6,612 bases of DNA from JADHUC01 sp964617665. GTDB lineage: Bacteria > Planctomycetota > Planctomycetia > Pirellulales > Pirellulaceae. Below, one piece after another: positions 4,440 through 6,612 of the stretch (position 1 is the first letter of the stretch; each line of letters opens with the position of its first letter). The notes under the pieces were generated by a model that was not told where the DNA came from, made no database searches, and saw nothing but the letters and a program-made list of their open reading frames with translations. The stretch spans positions 1-6,612 of the forward strand of contig CAZUAH010000708.1 in the NCBI GenBank assembly GCA_964617665.1, given 5' to 3'. The translations under genes and the position numbers were made by a program.

Positions 4440-6612
4440 TCAAATCATGAGAACCTCGGGATCAATCGGGGTATCAAAGACTAACCCAAATTCCTCGGTG
4501 TAGGACTTTCCGAAAAGCGATGTGGGAAGATGCAGGTTTGTTCCTTCCCAGCATTCCACCATTCCTTGGTCGAGCATGTAATCTATGTGCTTCCCTGAAA
4601 CCTGCACGATGAACGGTTGCACTGCCCGCTGCGTCTCACGGCAAACCTCACTACGGAGGGCGTTGATGCGTTCGGGGCCGTCACCCCAAGGGACAACGAC
4701 CGGACGGCTCCAGCCGTTGTCGATCATCTGAAACGCCACAGCCACGTTGGCGAAATTGCTGGCGGCTCGCTCCCGTTGGACGTGTCGCGCGTCGAGTTCT
4801 TGTTTGCCGTAGAGTTCTCTAAAAAACAACTCGCAATGGTCTGGATTGAACGGATCGAGTTCGTTCAATACGGAACTGCCTCTTTGGGCCAGCAGGGTTT
4901 GCGTACTTTCCATGGCTTTGCGGAGCGTTCCCGGTGGCGGAGACGTTTCTGCGAGAAAGACGATGAATTCTCCTGCCGGTCTTCCTGCAGCTTCGGTCAG
5001 TTTGCCTTCCCGGTCACAACGCCCGGCAGATTGCGCCAGACTGTCGAGTCCCGCCAGGGCGCGATAGACAACCGGCAGGTCGATGTCGACGCCCGCCTCG
5101 ATAAGCTGGGTCGAGACGATGCGACACGTGGCCCCCGTTTTCAAGGCTTGCGTGATTCTCGCGATCGTCTTCAGCCGGTGTGCGGGACACATCAGGGCTG
5201 ACAAGTGGAAACGGCCTTTCTTTGGCAGTTTCTCGGCCAGGGTGCGGGCGTCTTGGCGTCGATGTACGATGGCCAGCACGCGATCGTGTCGGACGAGTTC
5301 TTTGGCCAGTTCGTCGTATGTCATCGTCCGATCGACACGCCAATCAACTCGCACACGCCGAGCGGCGGGGCTTGCTGCCAGCTTGACCGGGTCAGGGATG
5401 ATCGGCCGTACGTCGCCGAGACCTTGGGGAAACCCGTCGCGCCCGGCGAGGGCTGGCGGTGTGGCCGTGCTGAGCACCACGGTGGAACCGTAGTGGCTGG
5501 TCAATTCCTTGAGGCCGTCGAGAATGGGTAACAGCAAACCTGGTGGGAGGGTCTGCACTTCGTCGAGGATCACAACGCTCTTGGCTATGCGGTGCAGTTT
5601 GCGGCACTGCGACGGATGGTCGCTGAAAAGCGATTCGAAGAACTGTACGGCCGTGGAGATAACAATCGGGGCGTCCCAGTTCTCTGCGGCCAGCCGTCGG
5701 CGCAACTCGGCCTCACGGCTGATTTCTTCGGCCTTCTGCTCATCGATGCCACTATGATGTTCGAGAACGTTTCGATTATCGGCCCCTGCGGGCGTGCCGA
5801 AGGCTTCTCGATACCGCTGGGCATTCTGTTCGATGATGCTCGTGAACGGGATGATGACAATCACTCGGTCGAGCCCGTAGCACGTCGCGTGCCGCAGGGC
5901 GCCGCTCATTGCGGACAGTGTCTTCCCTCCGCCCGTCGGCACGGTCAGTGAGAAGAAGCCCGGTGGCAGTTCCGCTGCCGCGCGGCATGCCGCAAGGACT
6001 TCGGCTCGCAGTGTATTGACACGAGATGGTCGCCTTGAGTTGGCATCTGCGGCGAGGCGGTCGATATGTGCATCAAGTTGGTCGCGCAGGGTTGCCAGCG
6101 AATCGTAGTTCAGTTGTTCATGTTCCGGCTGGCTCCCTTCCGCCGCAGCATAGAACTCGGCCGTGGCCAAACGATCGGCATCGACCAATGCCGAAAAGAG
6201 CATCCGCGTGAAAAACGAAAAGGACCGCTTGACCGCATCGGGAGATGCCGCCTCAGTAATCCAGCCCGGGACTTGGGGTATGCCCAACTCCTTGAGGCTT
6301 GCGGGAAGCAACGGCAGGACTTCATGAAGGCTATGTTCGTTATCTCGAAGCCGCCTCGCCAAGGGGATGCGCGTGACGGAGGGAAAATCCTCCGGGCTAT
6401 TGCCCCTCGCGTTCGCGAGCCCGGTGTGATGTCCCGCAATCGCGAACGCGGGTGCCTGCCCGGCGCGCTTCGCTTGCTGCATTGCCAAGGCGGCACCGAC
6501 AACGGCGTGGTCTATCTGCATGCGTTCGCCGGCAAGCTTCTTCTGGAATGTCGGGTGGTACTTGCCTACATCATGCCAGCGTGCGAGCAAATCGCCCCAG
6601 GATTCGAGTGCG
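4440..6612 (-). CDS. cas3: Cas3, HD nuclease-helicase of type I-C (5' end beyond window)
   Basis: Cas3 is recruited by target-bound Cascade, nicks the displaced strand and degrades it while translocating 3' to 5'. The frame is open to the right edge, so the gene is partial: 723 residues are visible and probably a few tens of N-terminal residues, with the first HD-domain histidine, are missing. Numbering from the first whole codon (6609-6611), HD-domain motifs are WHDVGKYH (12-19), DH (34-35), GHH (60-62) and VDAD (143-146). Helicase motifs follow: Walker A VPTGGGKT (224-231), IIPFTSIIEQN (254-264), DEVQ (350-353) as the DEAD/DEAH-like box, STAT (381-384), STQLIEAGVDIDLP (500-513) and QSAGRCDREG (527-536). 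All metal-binding and ATPase motifs visible appear intact. A TTG at 6588-6590 could be read as a start, but upstream codons encode ALESWGDL, a normal Cas3 continuation, so it is internal. It is separated from cas5c by 79 bases. Confidence 0.96.
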   Translation of the reverse strand, partial: ALESWGDLLARWHDVGKYHPTFQKKLAGERMQIDHAVVGAALAMQQAKRAGQAPAFAIAGHHTGLANARGNSPEDFPSVTRIPLARRLRDNEHSLHEVLPLLPASLKELGIPQVPGWITEAASPDAVKRSFSFFTRMLFSALVDADRLATAEFYAAAEGSQPEHEQLNYDSLATLRDQLDAHIDRLAADANSRRPSRVNTLRAEVLAACRAAAELPPGFFSLTVPTGGGKTLSAMSGALRHATCYGLDRVIVIIPFTSIIEQNAQRYREAFGTPAGADNRNVLEHHSGIDEQKAEEISREAELRRRLAAENWDAPIVISTAVQFFESLFSDHPSQCRKLHRIAKSVVILDEVQTLPPGLLLPILDGLKELTSHYGSTVVLSTATPPALAGRDGFPQGLGDVRPIIPDPVKLAASPAARRVRVDWRVDRTMTYDELAKELVRHDRVLAIVHRRQDARTLAEKLPKKGRFHLSALMCPAHRLKTIARITQALKTGATCRIVSTQLIEAGVDIDLPVVYRALAGLDSLAQSAGRCDREGKLTEAAGRPAGEFIVFLAETSPPPGTLRKAMESTQTLLAQRGSSVLNELDPFNPDHCELFFRELYGKQELDARHVQRERAASNFANVAVAFQMIDNGWSRPVVVPWGDGPERINALRSEVCRETQRAVQPFIVQVSGKHIDYMLDQGMVECWEGTNLHLPTSLFGKSYTEEFGLVFDTPIDPEVLMI

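Noticed and set aside
4435..4444. TTTGATCAAA palindrome over the cas3 stop codon, considered as an operator or terminator
   Set aside because: A ten-base AT-rich palindrome with no loop and no neighbouring regulatory features is easily chance.
3740..4450. Long plus-strand ORF (236 codons) opposite cas5c
   Set aside because: It is antisense to a gene with clear family motifs, and its sequence matches no family I recognise. Moderately GC-rich coding DNA often leaves the opposite strand open.
4617..5201. Plus-strand ORF of 194 codons opposite cas3
   Set aside because: Antisense to the conserved helicase motifs of cas3; no independent coding evidence.
6588..6590. TTG as the start codon of cas3
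   Set aside because: The frame continues upstream to the window edge with a typical Cas3 segment, and starting here would begin just before the HD motif and lose the first HD-domain part.
1..6612. CRISPR array
   Set aside because: No regularly spaced direct repeats of about 30 bases were seen by eye; the whole window is filled by cas genes.

Overview
The window is a nearly complete, compact type I-C CRISPR-Cas interference operon. Every gene is on the minus strand, so it reads from right to left: cas3 (5' end cut by the right edge), cas5c, cas8c (csd1), cas7c (csd2), cas4, then the first codons of a gene that is probably cas1 running off the left edge. This is the standard type I-C order. 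No CRISPR array, cas2, leader or operon promoter lies inside the window; cas2 and the array would be expected beyond the left edge, the promoter beyond the right edge.

Layout by region: 4440-6612 is Cas3, an HD nuclease fused to a DExD/H helicase. 4361-4439 is a 79-base spacer holding a strong GC-rich palindrome. 3680-4360 is Cas5c, which in I-C systems replaces Cas6 as the crRNA-processing subunit. 1758-3683 is Cas8c, the large Cascade subunit, and inside its 3' end there is a well-formed internal ribosome binding site and ATG expected to make the small subunit Cas11c (1758-2258). 771-1721 is Cas7c, the crRNA backbone subunit. 73-768 is Cas4, a RecB-like Fe-S nuclease used in spacer acquisition. 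1-76 is a partial gene fitting a Cas1 N-terminus.

The genes are tightly packed: cas5c/cas8c overlap by four bases (TTGA), cas7/cas4 are two bases apart, cas4 and the next ORF touch or overlap, and cas8c/cas7 are 36 bases apart. Shine-Dalgarno sequences are clear and decide several starts; cas8c and cas4 both use TTG. Together the products would form Cascade (Cas5c, Cas7c, Cas8c, Cas11c) that binds target DNA, Cas3 that degrades it, and Cas4 with Cas1/Cas2 for adaptation.

The organism is a bacterium with moderately GC-rich DNA. The palindromic element upstream of cas5c, one frame of which reads ECGDSSPL, resembles a dispersed repeat I recall from Planctomycetes/Verrucomicrobia/Lentisphaerae genomes; that taxonomic hint is recollection, not proof. 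I see no wholly new system here. The points most worth checking are the internal Cas11c start, the non-canonical residues at the Cas5c processing site, the palindrome inside the operon, and the apparent type of Cas1 attached to it.
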